NCBI GenBank assembly: GCA_016795365.1
Contig: JAEUHN010000017.1
Location: 62,001 to 126,000, forward strand
Direction: 5' to 3'
DNA length: 64,000 nucleotides
Origin: Verrucomicrobiaceae bacterium
GTDB taxonomy: Bacteria > Verrucomicrobiota > Verrucomicrobiia > Verrucomicrobiales > Verrucomicrobiaceae
Shown here: positions 43,756-51,595 of the stretch, in pieces
Layout of the letters: every line of letters starts with the position of its first letter
How positions within the stretch are numbered: position 1 is the stretch's first letter
Notes under the pieces: generated by a model
Told to the model about the DNA's origin: nothing
What the model saw: only the letters and a program-made list of their open reading frames with translations
Databases searched by the model: none
Program-made: the position numbers and the translations under genes

Positions 43756-46416
43756 ATGACTGCACCGCATCATGCTGAACTCGATGAACTCCTTCGTTCG
43801 CTCGGCACTGATGCACGGTGTGGGTTGAGCATGGCCACCGTGTCGAAGCTCCTCGCCGCGCACGGTCCTAACGAACTGCCGGAAGCCAAAGCCAAGTCCT
43901 GGTGGTGCATCTTTGGCGCGCAGTTCGCCAGCCCGCTGATCTACATCCTGCTCGTCGCTGCGATCATCGCCTTCGCGATGGGGCATCGCAGCGATGCGAT
44001 GGTGATCCTCGTGGTCGTGCTGGTGAATGCTTTGATTGGCGCGGTGCAGGAGGGGCGTGCCGAGCAGTCGATGCATGCCTTGAGGAAACTCTCCGTGCTG
44101 CGAGTGCGCGTGATTCGTGATGGCATGGAGCAAAGCATCGAGGCGCGAGAGCTTGTGCCCGGCGATGTCATGCTGCTGAGCGCAGGCGATGGCGTGGGTG
44201 CAGATGCACGTTTGATCGAAGCCGCTGCGCTCGAATGCATGGAGGCCGCGCTCACTGGCGAATCGCTGCCCGTGGTGAAGCACACCGACGCCCTGCCCGA
44301 GGACACCGCGCTCGGCGATCGCAGCAACATGGTCTTTGCCGGCACGCACGTTACCACTGGACGCGGACGCGCCGTCGTCACCGCCACCGGCACGCATACT
44401 GAGGTGGGAAAGATCGCGCAGATCACTACCAGCGCCGAGGAGCCGCCCACGCCGCTGGAGCAGCGGCTGGAGCAATTCGGCCACTGGCTTGCGGGCGCGG
44501 CGCTCGTGCTCTTCGCCATCGTGCTCGGCCTCGGCTTGATGCGGGAGATGCCGTTCATGCAGGTCTTCATGGTCGCCATCAGTCAGATGGTGTCGATGGT
44601 TCCGGAGGGTCTGCCCGTGGCCATGACCATCGCCCTCGCCGTCGGCATGCAGCGCATGGCCAGGCAAGGCGTCATCGTGCGCCGTCTCGCTGCCGTGGAG
44701 ACACTTGGCTCCACCAGCGTGATCTGTTCGGACAAGACTGGCACGCTCACCAAGAACGAGATGACCGTCACCACGCTCGTGCTGCCTGATCAACGCCGCG
44801 TCTCGGTCACCGGCACCGGCTACGCGCCCGAGGGATTGCTGCGCTGCGACGGTCGCGATTTCACTGCCACGGATGATGCAGCGCTGCGTTCGTTGCTCGA
44901 AGCCCTGGTGCTCTGCAACGACTCGCAACTCGTCCCGCCCGAAGTTCCCGACACCCGCTGGCGCGCGCTCGGTGATCCCACGGAGGCCGCCTTGCTCACC
45001 GTCGCGTTCAAAGGCTGCCTCGACCCCGAGGCCCTGCGCCGCAACGCACCACGTCGCGCCGAGATTCCCTTCGACTCCACAAGCAAGCTCATGGCCACGC
45101 AGCATGGCCACGGCAGCACCGGACGTGTGGTCATCAAAGGTGCCGCCGAGCGCGTGCTCGAACTCTGCGATCCAGCGTCGTTCGATCGTGCGGCCATTGA
45201 TCGCATCGCCGAGTCACTCGCCAGCGATGCCCTGCGCGTGCTCGCCGTCGCCGAGCTGAGCGATGCAGCCATCGACGAAGCTGCCGGGTTCGAACCCTTT
45301 CGTGGTCGCGCCCGGTTTCTCGGTCTCGTCGGACAAATTGATCCGCCCCGCGAGGAAGTGCGCGATGCCGTGGCCGAGTGCATCGCCGCTGGCGTCCGCC
45401 CCGTGATGGTCACCGGCGATCATAAGACCACTGGCCTCGCCATCGCGCGCAGCCTCGGCATTGCACGACCCGACGACATCGCAGTGGACGGCACCGAGCT
45501 TGAGGCCATGCCCGAACAGGATCTGCGCGCCGCTTTGTCACGCATCTCCGTCTTCGCCCGCGTGCATCCGGCGCAGAAGCTCCGCATCGTCGAGGCCTTC
45601 CAGTCGCAGGGCCACGTCGTCGCCATGACCGGCGATGGTGTCAACGATGCACCCGCGCTTGCCACCGCCGATGTCGGCGTCGCCATGGGCATCACCGGCA
45701 CCGAGGTCGCGAAGGGCGCGGCGAAGATCATCATCACCGACGACAACTTCGCCACCATCGTGAAGGCCATTGAGCAAGGCCGCCTCGTCTATCAGAACCT
45801 CAAGAAGGTCGTGCTCTTCCTCTTCGCCACCTCGCTGGATGAAGTCATCGTCCTCATGCTCGCCATGCTGCTGGGCTATCCCCTGCCGCTCGCTGCCGTG
45901 CAGATCCTTTGGATCAACATCGTCACCGAAGGCACCGTCACCGTGAACCTCATCATGGAGCACCTGGAGGGCGACGAACTCCAGCGCCCGCCCATCCCGA
46001 AGAACGAGCCCCTCGTCACACGCCCCATGCTGCACCGCCTGCTGCTCATGGTCAGCACCTCCGTCATCGCCATCTTCGGCTTCTTCCACTGGCGTCTCGC
46101 CGCCGGCGTCCCTTTTGAGCTGGTGCAAACCGAGACCTTCACCCTCGTCGCCGTCTGCCAGTGGTTCAATGTGCTCAACTGCCGCAGCGCCACCCACACC
46201 GTCTTCACCCTCGATGTCCTGCGCAACCGCTGGATCGTCGGCGGCCTGCTGCTGGCCAACGCGCTGCAACTCCTCGTCATCTACACCGAGCCGATGAACC
46301 GGTTGTTCAAGACCGTGCCCATCCCGCTCGCCGACTTCTTCCTCATCGGCGCCGTCGCCAGTGTGGTGCTGTGGGTGGAGGAAACGCGGAAGTGGTTCGC
46401 CCGGCGGCGGTCATAA
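43756..46416 (+). CDS. Cation-translocating P-type ATPase (P2-like)
   Basis: An 886-residue P-type ATPase with about ten membrane segments. ATG 43756 (MTAPHHAELDE) is chosen; an in-frame ATG at 43735 would add seven residues. The actuator TGES motif is in EAALTGESLPVV, the phosphorylation site is CSDKTGTLTKNEMT, the nucleotide domain has KGAAERVLELCD, and the hinge is TGDGVNDAPALATADVGVAM. Ion-site helices show VSMVPEGLPVAMTIALA in M4 and ILWINIVTEGTVTVNL in M6, where the Asp of the usual N-xx-TDG is Glu. Calcium or sodium-type transport is plausible but not provable from sequence. Confidence 0.9.
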   Translation: MTAPHHAELDELLRSLGTDARCGLSMATVSKLLAAHGPNELPEAKAKSWWCIFGAQFASPLIYILLVAAIIAFAMGHRSDAMVILVVVLVNALIGAVQEGRAEQSMHALRKLSVLRVRVIRDGMEQSIEARELVPGDVMLLSAGDGVGADARLIEAAALECMEAALTGESLPVVKHTDALPEDTALGDRSNMVFAGTHVTTGRGRAVVTATGTHTEVGKIAQITTSAEEPPTPLEQRLEQFGHWLAGAALVLFAIVLGLGLMREMPFMQVFMVAISQMVSMVPEGLPVAMTIALAVGMQRMARQGVIVRRLAAVETLGSTSVICSDKTGTLTKNEMTVTTLVLPDQRRVSVTGTGYAPEGLLRCDGRDFTATDDAALRSLLEALVLCNDSQLVPPEVPDTRWRALGDPTEAALLTVAFKGCLDPEALRRNAPRRAEIPFDSTSKLMATQHGHGSTGRVVIKGAAERVLELCDPASFDRAAIDRIAESLASDALRVLAVAELSDAAIDEAAGFEPFRGRARFLGLVGQIDPPREEVRDAVAECIAAGVRPVMVTGDHKTTGLAIARSLGIARPDDIAVDGTELEAMPEQDLRAALSRISVFARVHPAQKLRIVEAFQSQGHVVAMTGDGVNDAPALATADVGVAMGITGTEVAKGAAKIIITDDNFATIVKAIEQGRLVYQNLKKVVLFLFATSLDEVIVLMLAMLLGYPLPLAAVQILWINIVTEGTVTVNLIMEHLEGDELQRPPIPKNEPLVTRPMLHRLLLMVSTSVIAIFGFFHWRLAAGVPFELVQTETFTLVAVCQWFNVLNCRSATHTVFTLDVLRNRWIVGGLLLANALQLLVIYTEPMNRLFKTVPIPLADFFLIGAVASVVLWVEETRKWFARRRS

Positions 46417-46440
46417 AGTCGCAGGCGTTCATCGCGAAAC

Positions 46441-46649
46441 CTACCGTCCCAGCGCCCGTTCGATTCTCCGCCACGTCGTCGCCTGTCGCTGCTTGGCCAA
46501 CGCGCACTCCCAGATATGCAGCGCCGTCCAGGCCGCCGTCTTCAGACCTCGTCTCACAGCCCGATCACCGTTTGCGGGGACACAAGTCGTTGGCTCTGAT
46601 ACTCTCGCCCGTTCCGACCGATTTTCGAGATGCCGCACTGACTAGCCAT
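46441..46649 (-). pseudogene. Decayed Vsr-like endonuclease fragment
   Basis: The minus strand at 46441-46560 encodes the C-terminal signature of very-short-patch-repair endonucleases: DRAVRRGLKTAAWTALHIW followed by ECAL and, at the end, RRIERALGR. In another frame, at 46611-46625, KIGRN resembles the KIxxN motif that precedes it in Vsr; the distance is about 35 bases too long, implying an insertion and frameshift. The catalytic N-terminal half is absent. It lies downstream of the P-type ATPase gene and next to an HNH endonuclease. Confidence 0.55.
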
Positions 46650-46857
46650 GAACTTCCAACCTCATTCTCTTCATTTCAGAACCGAGCGGATCAGTCTCTC
46701 GGGCGAAGCCCGTTTGCGTGCAGTTTGTGATCAACTCATCGCGTGGAGCCAATGGTTCAGCATCATGCCGATGCCGGACGACGAGTGGGAGGTGGAAGTG
46801 AAGATCGAGAATGCAGAGCGAGTTCGCTCTTGGGCCCAATCAGCAACACCACGATAA
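46648..46857 (+). CDS. Small hypothetical protein upstream of HNH endonuclease
   Basis: A 69-residue ORF with plausible protein composition (SGEARLRAVCDQLIAWSQWF, then an acidic stretch DDEWEVEVKIENAERVRSW). It ends 7 bases before the HNH endonuclease start, which favours cotranscription. There is no signal peptide or known domain, and no family is recognised. Its start touches the divergent Vsr-like remnant. It could be a partner or immunity-type protein, or a chance ORF. Confidence 0.45.
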   Translation: MNFQPHSLHFRTERISLSGEARLRAVCDQLIAWSQWFSIMPMPDDEWEVEVKIENAERVRSWAQSATPR

Positions 46858-46864
46858 CGCCCAT

Positions 46865-47665
46865 ATGAGCACTCGAACGAGATGGACTGAAGCAGAGCTG
46901 CTCATCGCTCTGAACCTCTACCACAAACTTACGTTTGGGCAGATGCACGCTCGCCAACCACTGATAGTCGAGGTGGCCGCCAAGCTGGGGAGAAATGCGA
47001 ACAGTCTGGCGATGAAGCTTTGCAATCTCGCCTCGCTCGATCCCGCATTGAAACTCCGCGGCATCAAGGGACTTAGCGGTGCGAGTGCTCTGGACCAGTC
47101 CATGTGGGATCGCTTCCATGCCGAGATCAACGAATTCGCCCCTGCCAGTGAGGAGGCGTTTCGCAAGCTCTACGCGATCGGGAATGAGTCTGAGATCGAC
47201 GTGATTCCAAAACGCGGAGTCATCGTGCGCATGCTCCGTGCCCCAACTTCTACCGAAAGTCTCGCGAACGTCAGAGTGCGCCGTGGTCAGGAGTTCTTCC
47301 GGGAAGCCGTGATCAACAACTTCGATGGACGCTGTGGTGTGTCTCAGCTTGGCGTGCGCGAATTGTTGATCGCCTCGCACATTCTTCCGTGGTCGAGTCA
47401 TCCGGCAGAGCGATTGAATGTGCGGAACGGCCTTTGCCTGTCGCGGGTTCACGACGCTGCCTTCGATCAAGGATTGATCACCTTTGATGACTCGCTGCAG
47501 CTGGTGTTGTCCAAGGGACTGCGAGATCATCTGTCGGAATCGATTGTGGACGACCTGTTTGGCAAGTTTGAGGGCAAGGTGCTTCACCTGCCTGATGACG
47601 CCGCTTTGCCCGAATTGGGATTTTTGGCGACTCACCGGAAGAGCATCTTCAGAAAGGCCTCGTGA
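46865..47665 (+). CDS. HNH endonuclease domain protein
   Basis: A 266-residue protein. ATG 46865 (MSTRTRWTEAELLIALNLY) is preferred; the 18 extra residues upstream overlap the small ORF in another frame. The N-terminal ~90 residues are a helical domain of the kind that precedes HNH_2-type nucleases (RWTEAELLIALNLYHKL). The HNH core follows at ~140-215: RCGVSQ, LLIASHILPWSSHP, RLNVRNGLCLS and VHDAAFDQGLITF, giving the H, N and H residues. The usual paired cysteines are reduced to one. Restriction-type cleavage is expected, but no methyltransferase is in the window. Confidence 0.88.
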   Translation: MSTRTRWTEAELLIALNLYHKLTFGQMHARQPLIVEVAAKLGRNANSLAMKLCNLASLDPALKLRGIKGLSGASALDQSMWDRFHAEINEFAPASEEAFRKLYAIGNESEIDVIPKRGVIVRMLRAPTSTESLANVRVRRGQEFFREAVINNFDGRCGVSQLGVRELLIASHILPWSSHPAERLNVRNGLCLSRVHDAAFDQGLITFDDSLQLVLSKGLRDHLSESIVDDLFGKFEGKVLHLPDDAALPELGFLATHRKSIFRKAS

Positions 47666-47812
47666 ATGGTGCCTAGCGCCGATCCGATAATATTGGGACC
47701 TCCAAGGATCTGCTGTATCCGCGTGATGCCACGCTGGCTGGTTTGGTGGCGCTCAGCAATGGAGGCCCAACGTCTTCGTCGCTAACGCCAGCTCCTGGCA
47801 GATCGGCAAGCC

Positions 47813-47845
47813 CTTGCGGACAGGAGTGTCCGCGCTCCTTTGCGG
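47813..47845 (+). repeat. REP-like hairpin, copy 1
   Basis: A 33-bp unit identical to copy 3. Its core GCGGACAGGAGTGTCCGC (47816-47833) is a perfect 7-bp stem with loop GGAG. It is followed by GCTCCTTTGCGG. Confidence 0.8.
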
Positions 47846-47921
47846 AGCAGCGATGCTCGTGCCTTACGCACAGGTCAGACTGACGCGGCGCTCGCGAACG
47901 CGCGCCAAGGGTCGGCCCAAT

Positions 47922-47944
47922 GGAGCGCGGGCACTCTTGCCCGC
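47922..47944 (-). repeat. REP-like hairpin, copy 2 (inverted, covarying)
   Basis: Read on the minus strand the core is GCGGGCAAGAGTGCCCGC followed by GCTCC, the same hairpin as copies 1 and 3 in opposite orientation. The fifth stem pair has changed from A-T to G-C, keeping the stem perfect. Confidence 0.75.
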
Positions 47945-48060
47945 TCGTCGAAGCACAGGGCTTGGTCGGTGAGGATGCGTTGGTGACCGAGGTTGGCTCC
48001 GCCTTTGCCCAGCACGGTGCGATCACAAGCGATGCGAGGCTTGGGAGACCGTCGCTCCGG

Positions 48061-48093
48061 CTTGCGGACAGGAGTGTCCGCGCTCCTTTGCGG
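48061..48093 (+). repeat. REP-like hairpin, copy 3
   Basis: Identical over 33 bp to copy 1, 215 bp away. It ends 3 bases before the ATG of the SDR gene at 48097, so the hairpin would fall in the mRNA leader of that gene. Confidence 0.8.
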
Positions 48094-48096
48094 GGC

Positions 48097-48882
48097 ATGA
48101 GCACGACTTCTTCAAAGACGGCAATCATCACCGGCGGTGGCACCGGTGTGGGACGGGCGACGGCGTTGCAATTGGCGGCACTGGGATTTGATATCGCGGT
48201 CGTGTATTCGCGTTCGGTAGCCGAGGCGGAGCAGACGGTGCGGGACATCGCGGTGGTGGGTGGTCGGGCTTTGGCGATCAAGGCGGATGTGGCGAACGAT
48301 GCGGAGGTGCGGGCGATGGTGCGTGAGGTGGTGGCGGCGTTGGGGCGTGTGGATGTGCTGGTCAATGGTGCGGGGCAGACGGAATTCATTCCGTTCGATG
48401 ATCTCGATGCGGTGGCTGATGAGGTGTGGGACAAGCTGTTTCGCGTGAACGTGGTAGGCGCGTTTCACTGCGCGCGGGCGGTGCGGCAGGCGATGCTCGA
48501 CTCGGGTGGTGGCATCATCATCAATGTGTCGAGCGTGGCAGCGCAGATCGCGCAGGGGAGTTCCATTCCGTATGCGTGCTCGAAGGCGGCGCTGGACAAT
48601 CTGACGGTGTCGCTGGCACGCACGCTGGCTCCGCAGATTCGCGTGAATGCGGTGGCTCCCGGCTTCATCACGGGGCGCTGGCTGGAGAATGGGCTGGGTG
48701 CGAACTACGAGGCTGCGAAGGCGGCGTTTGAAGCCTCGCTGCCGTTGCATCGTGTGTGCGATCCGGCGGATGTGGCGGCGTGCATTGTGAGTCTCATTAC
48801 TGGCAGCACGCTGGTGACGGGGCAGACGCTGCTGGTCGATAGCGGCATGATGATCGCGGGCTTCCAGGCGAGGATCAGCTAG
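48097..48882 (+). CDS. SDR family oxidoreductase (3-oxoacyl-ACP reductase-like)
   Basis: A 261-residue classical short-chain dehydrogenase/reductase. The NADP-binding motif is IITGGGTGVGRATALQL, the NAG motif is VLVNGAGQTEF, the active Ser is in IIINVSSVAAQ and Tyr/Lys in YACSKAALDN. The C-terminus (ILVTGQTLLVDSGMMIAGF-like) is normal for the FabG-type group. ATG 48097 follows a REP-like hairpin almost directly. The substrate is unknown; the gene is not in a fatty acid cluster. Confidence 0.93.
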   Translation: MSTTSSKTAIITGGGTGVGRATALQLAALGFDIAVVYSRSVAEAEQTVRDIAVVGGRALAIKADVANDAEVRAMVREVVAALGRVDVLVNGAGQTEFIPFDDLDAVADEVWDKLFRVNVVGAFHCARAVRQAMLDSGGGIIINVSSVAAQIAQGSSIPYACSKAALDNLTVSLARTLAPQIRVNAVAPGFITGRWLENGLGANYEAAKAAFEASLPLHRVCDPADVAACIVSLITGSTLVTGQTLLVDSGMMIAGFQARIS

Positions 48883-49172
48883 GGCTGAATGCATGACAGA
48901 ATCATGGCTCGCCTTTCAAAGTCGTGGTTTTGCCACTGGTGGTTTGATCGGAGATTCGGGTGCCAGGTGTCTTGGCTGGAATGATCGACAGGTGGCTGGC
49001 GGGTGATTCATCAAGGGTCCCAGACGCTGCTAGGCGACGGATTCGCTTTCGCGTTTTGGGCACGAGCTGATCTAGGCGCAGAAAAGCGCAGAAATGGAGC
49101 GATGGTGAATGCCTCCCTGGCTGAGCGGAATGCGTAAACATCAACTCAACCGACGTTTACCTAGACTTTTCG
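48883..49172. other. 290-base spacer, nothing recognised
   Basis: The space between the SDR and ADP-ribosylglycohydrolase-like genes has one 80-codon minus-strand frame (48902-49144) with a composition rich in Ser, Thr, Arg and Pro and no family likeness. No tRNA, clear terminator or repeat copy was found. Confidence 0.4.
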
Positions 49173-50081
49173 ATGCCTTTCAATTCTTCCGCTGACTCTC
49201 TCCGGTCCCGACGTGTGGGCCTGCTTTATGGTTCATTTATCGCGGAGGCGCTCTCGCTGGGCGTGCACTGGAACTACGATCCGGCGGACATCATGGCGAG
49301 GCATGGACAGGTGAAGGATTTCATTGCTCCAGGGGCGGGATCTTATCATCCGCACAAACAAGCGGGTGATCAGGGACATGTGGGCGATCAGGCGCTGAGG
49401 CTGATGGCGTTTCTGCATCGGGAGCAGCACTGGCATGCGCCATTGTTCCTGACCGATTGGGCGGCGATATGGCCGGACTACACCGACTATGTGGACAAGG
49501 CCACGAAGGCGACGCTAGCGAATCTGGCGGCGGGTGCCACGCTGGCGAATTCGGGCTCGACCTCGGATGAACTCGCGGGTCCGGCGCGGATCGCCCCTCT
49601 GGTGGCATTCAAGGCGGAGGCGGACGAGGAGGTGCTGACCACGGCAGCGATCGAGCAGACGATGGTCACGCACCATTCGCAGCTTGCGATCGCGTGCGCG
49701 GAATTTCTGGCTCGTCTATGCCATCGGTTACTGGAGGGGCAGCCTTTGGAGGCCACGCTCCGGTCTCTGGCTCCGGCCTGGGCGCTCGCTGCGGCGGATC
49801 AAGTGCTGGCCCCTGGCACGGTGGATCCGATCGGGCAGCTCGGCCGATCTTGTTCCATGTCGGCAGCCTTGCCCTCGGTGATTCATTTGGTGCTCAAGCA
49901 TGACCACGACGTGGAAGGGGCCTTCATCGAGAACGCGATGGCGGGCGGTGACAACTGCGCCCGTGGTCTGGCGCTGGGCATGATCCTGGGGGCGGCGCAT
50001 GGCGTGGAGGCGATCCCGCAGCGATGGGTCGAGGGTCTGCGTGCAGCTCCGGCAATCGAGGCGTTCCTGGCGTTGCGTTGA
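49173..50081 (+). CDS. ADP-ribosylglycohydrolase-like protein (divergent metal site)
   Basis: A 302-residue all-helical protein. The N-terminus GLLYGSFIAEALSLGVHWNY and the late segment AMAGGDNCARGLALGMILGAAHG match the two conserved ends of the ADP-ribosyl-glycohydrolase (DraG/ADPRH) fold. In the usual enzyme the second is GGDTDS with the Asp ligands of the dinuclear metal; here the second Asp and Ser are Asn-Cys (GGDNCA). An early GDQ motif (HVGDQALRLMAF) stands where the first metal ligands fall. It may be a non-canonical hydrolase or a binding protein. Its stop is 70 bases before the DEAD-box start. Confidence 0.8.
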   Translation: MPFNSSADSLRSRRVGLLYGSFIAEALSLGVHWNYDPADIMARHGQVKDFIAPGAGSYHPHKQAGDQGHVGDQALRLMAFLHREQHWHAPLFLTDWAAIWPDYTDYVDKATKATLANLAAGATLANSGSTSDELAGPARIAPLVAFKAEADEEVLTTAAIEQTMVTHHSQLAIACAEFLARLCHRLLEGQPLEATLRSLAPAWALAAADQVLAPGTVDPIGQLGRSCSMSAALPSVIHLVLKHDHDVEGAFIENAMAGGDNCARGLALGMILGAAHGVEAIPQRWVEGLRAAPAIEAFLALR

Positions 50082-50151
50082 GCGGATTGTGCTTCTGGCA
50101 TTGTCCCGACAATCCCGTGGCAATCGGCGTGAGACGCTGGTATGGGCACCG

Positions 50152-51546
50152 ATGCCCTTCACTCAGCTAGGACTCGATACCCGCATTCTTCAAGCCATCC
50201 AGGAAGCTGGATACACCGAACCCACTCCGATTCAGGGGGCGGCCATCCCGCTCGTTCTGGAAGGTGGCGACGTGATCGGCATCGCGCAGACGGGCACGGG
50301 CAAGACGGCGGCTTTCACTCTGCCGATCCTCTCGCTGCTGGCGTCGGTGCCAGCCTTGCCTCCGGGCACGAAAAAGAAGACGCGTGTGCTGGTGCTGGCT
50401 CCCACGCGTGAACTCGTGGCCCAGATCGAAGAGAATGTGCTGGCCTACGCGAAGCACCTGCCGCTGCGCATCGCGAAGGTGTTCGGCGGGGTGGGGGAGA
50501 AGCCGCAGATCGAGGCGCTGAAGTCGGGCGCGGACATCGTGATTGCAACCCCTGGACGCCTGCTGGACCTCATGGGCCAGGGCGCGGCAGACTTCTCGGG
50601 GGTGAAGCACTTGGTGCTGGATGAAGCGGACCGGATGCTGGACATGGGCTTCCTTCCCGACATGCGCCGGGTGGTGAAGGAACTGCCTTTCAAGCGCCAG
50701 ACGCTGCTGTTCTCGGCCACGCTGTCGAAGGACATCGAGGGGCTCACCCGCGACTTCCAACGCTCGCCGAAGATGGTGCAAATCGGCAAGCGCTCGAACC
50801 CTGCGGAGACGGTGAAGCAGCTCGTCTATGAAGTGCCCCGTCACCTCAAGCTGGACCTGCTCAAGCATTTGCTGACCAAGGACAACACCTTCGAGATGGT
50901 GCTCGTCTTCGCCCGCACCAAGCACGGTGCCGACCGCATCGCGAAGAAGCTGGAGAAGGACGCGGGCGTGAAATGCGCCACGCTCCATGCCAATCGCTCG
51001 CAGAATCAGAGGCTCAAGGCATTGGCAGACTTCAAGTCGTGGAAGGTCCGCGTCCTCGTCGCGACGGACATCGTCGCCCGCGGCATCGACGTCGATGGCA
51101 TCTCCCACGTGGTGAACTTCGATTTCCCCATGCACGCGGAGGACTATGTGCATCGCATCGGCCGCACGGGACGTGCGCAGGCGATCGGGGATGCGATCAG
51201 CTTCGTCTCACCGGAGGACATGAGTTACCTGCGCAGCCTGGAGAAATTCATCGGTCGCGGCCTGACACGCAAGCGGGCCGAGGGCTTCAATTACAACGTG
51301 CCACCGCCAGCCGTGCCTGAGCAGGTGGATGTGAAGGAGCGTGGCAATCGCCCGCAGCCGCAGGGGCATAAGAACTTCGAAAACCGTCCGAAGGAGAAGA
51401 TTCGTTTCGGTGGCGGTGGCGGCGGCGGCGGCGGCAATCGACCTGCCCGAGGCAAACCGGGGCCTCAGCGCTCAGGCCGTCCGCAAGGTCAAGGCGGTGG
51501 TCGAGGCGAAGGCTATGGCGGTCCCTCGAGAGGTGACCGGCGCTGA
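50152..51546 (+). CDS. DEAD-box RNA helicase (RhlE-like)
   Basis: A 464-residue helicase. ATG 50152 (MPFTQLGLDTRILQAI) fits the family start; the frame is open upstream through the previous gene in another frame. Motifs in order: Q motif PTPIQ, Walker A AQTGTGKTAAF, PTRELVAQ, TPGR, DEADRMLDMGF, SATLS, and in the C-terminal RecA domain VATDIVARGIDV and HRIGRTGRA. The tail from ~residue 410 is Gly/Arg/Pro-rich with a run of glycines and RGG-like pieces, as in RhlE-type RNA-binding tails. It probably unwinds rRNA or mRNA structures; the exact subfamily is uncertain. Confidence 0.95.
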   Translation: MPFTQLGLDTRILQAIQEAGYTEPTPIQGAAIPLVLEGGDVIGIAQTGTGKTAAFTLPILSLLASVPALPPGTKKKTRVLVLAPTRELVAQIEENVLAYAKHLPLRIAKVFGGVGEKPQIEALKSGADIVIATPGRLLDLMGQGAADFSGVKHLVLDEADRMLDMGFLPDMRRVVKELPFKRQTLLFSATLSKDIEGLTRDFQRSPKMVQIGKRSNPAETVKQLVYEVPRHLKLDLLKHLLTKDNTFEMVLVFARTKHGADRIAKKLEKDAGVKCATLHANRSQNQRLKALADFKSWKVRVLVATDIVARGIDVDGISHVVNFDFPMHAEDYVHRIGRTGRAQAIGDAISFVSPEDMSYLRSLEKFIGRGLTRKRAEGFNYNVPPPAVPEQVDVKERGNRPQPQGHKNFENRPKEKIRFGGGGGGGGGNRPARGKPGPQRSGRPQGQGGGRGEGYGGPSRGDRR

Positions 51547-51595
51547 GGTTTGCTCACTGATCGATTCGCTACGCTGCTAGAACAGCACATGCTCC

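Larger units (their letters stand above)
47666..48096. other. 431-base spacer with REP-like hairpins, no gene seen
   Basis: The space between the HNH and SDR genes holds three copies of one hairpin (listed separately). The long minus-strand frame here (47673-48434) has the Ser/Thr/Pro/Arg-rich composition of noise, and its second half is antisense to the SDR gene. The remaining sequence shows no recognised gene. Confidence 0.6.

Noticed and set aside
47813-48093. CRISPR array, suggested by repeated 33-bp units
   Set aside because: Only two direct copies 215 bp apart with an inverted third; no regular spacers and no cas genes.
47673-48434. 253-codon minus-strand frame over the REP spacer
   Set aside because: Composition is Ser/Thr/Pro/Arg noise and the second half is antisense to the SDR gene.
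48902-49144. 80-codon minus-strand ORF between the SDR and ADP-ribosylglycohydrolase-like genes
   Set aside because: Low-complexity composition, no domain, no start context; not supported as a gene.
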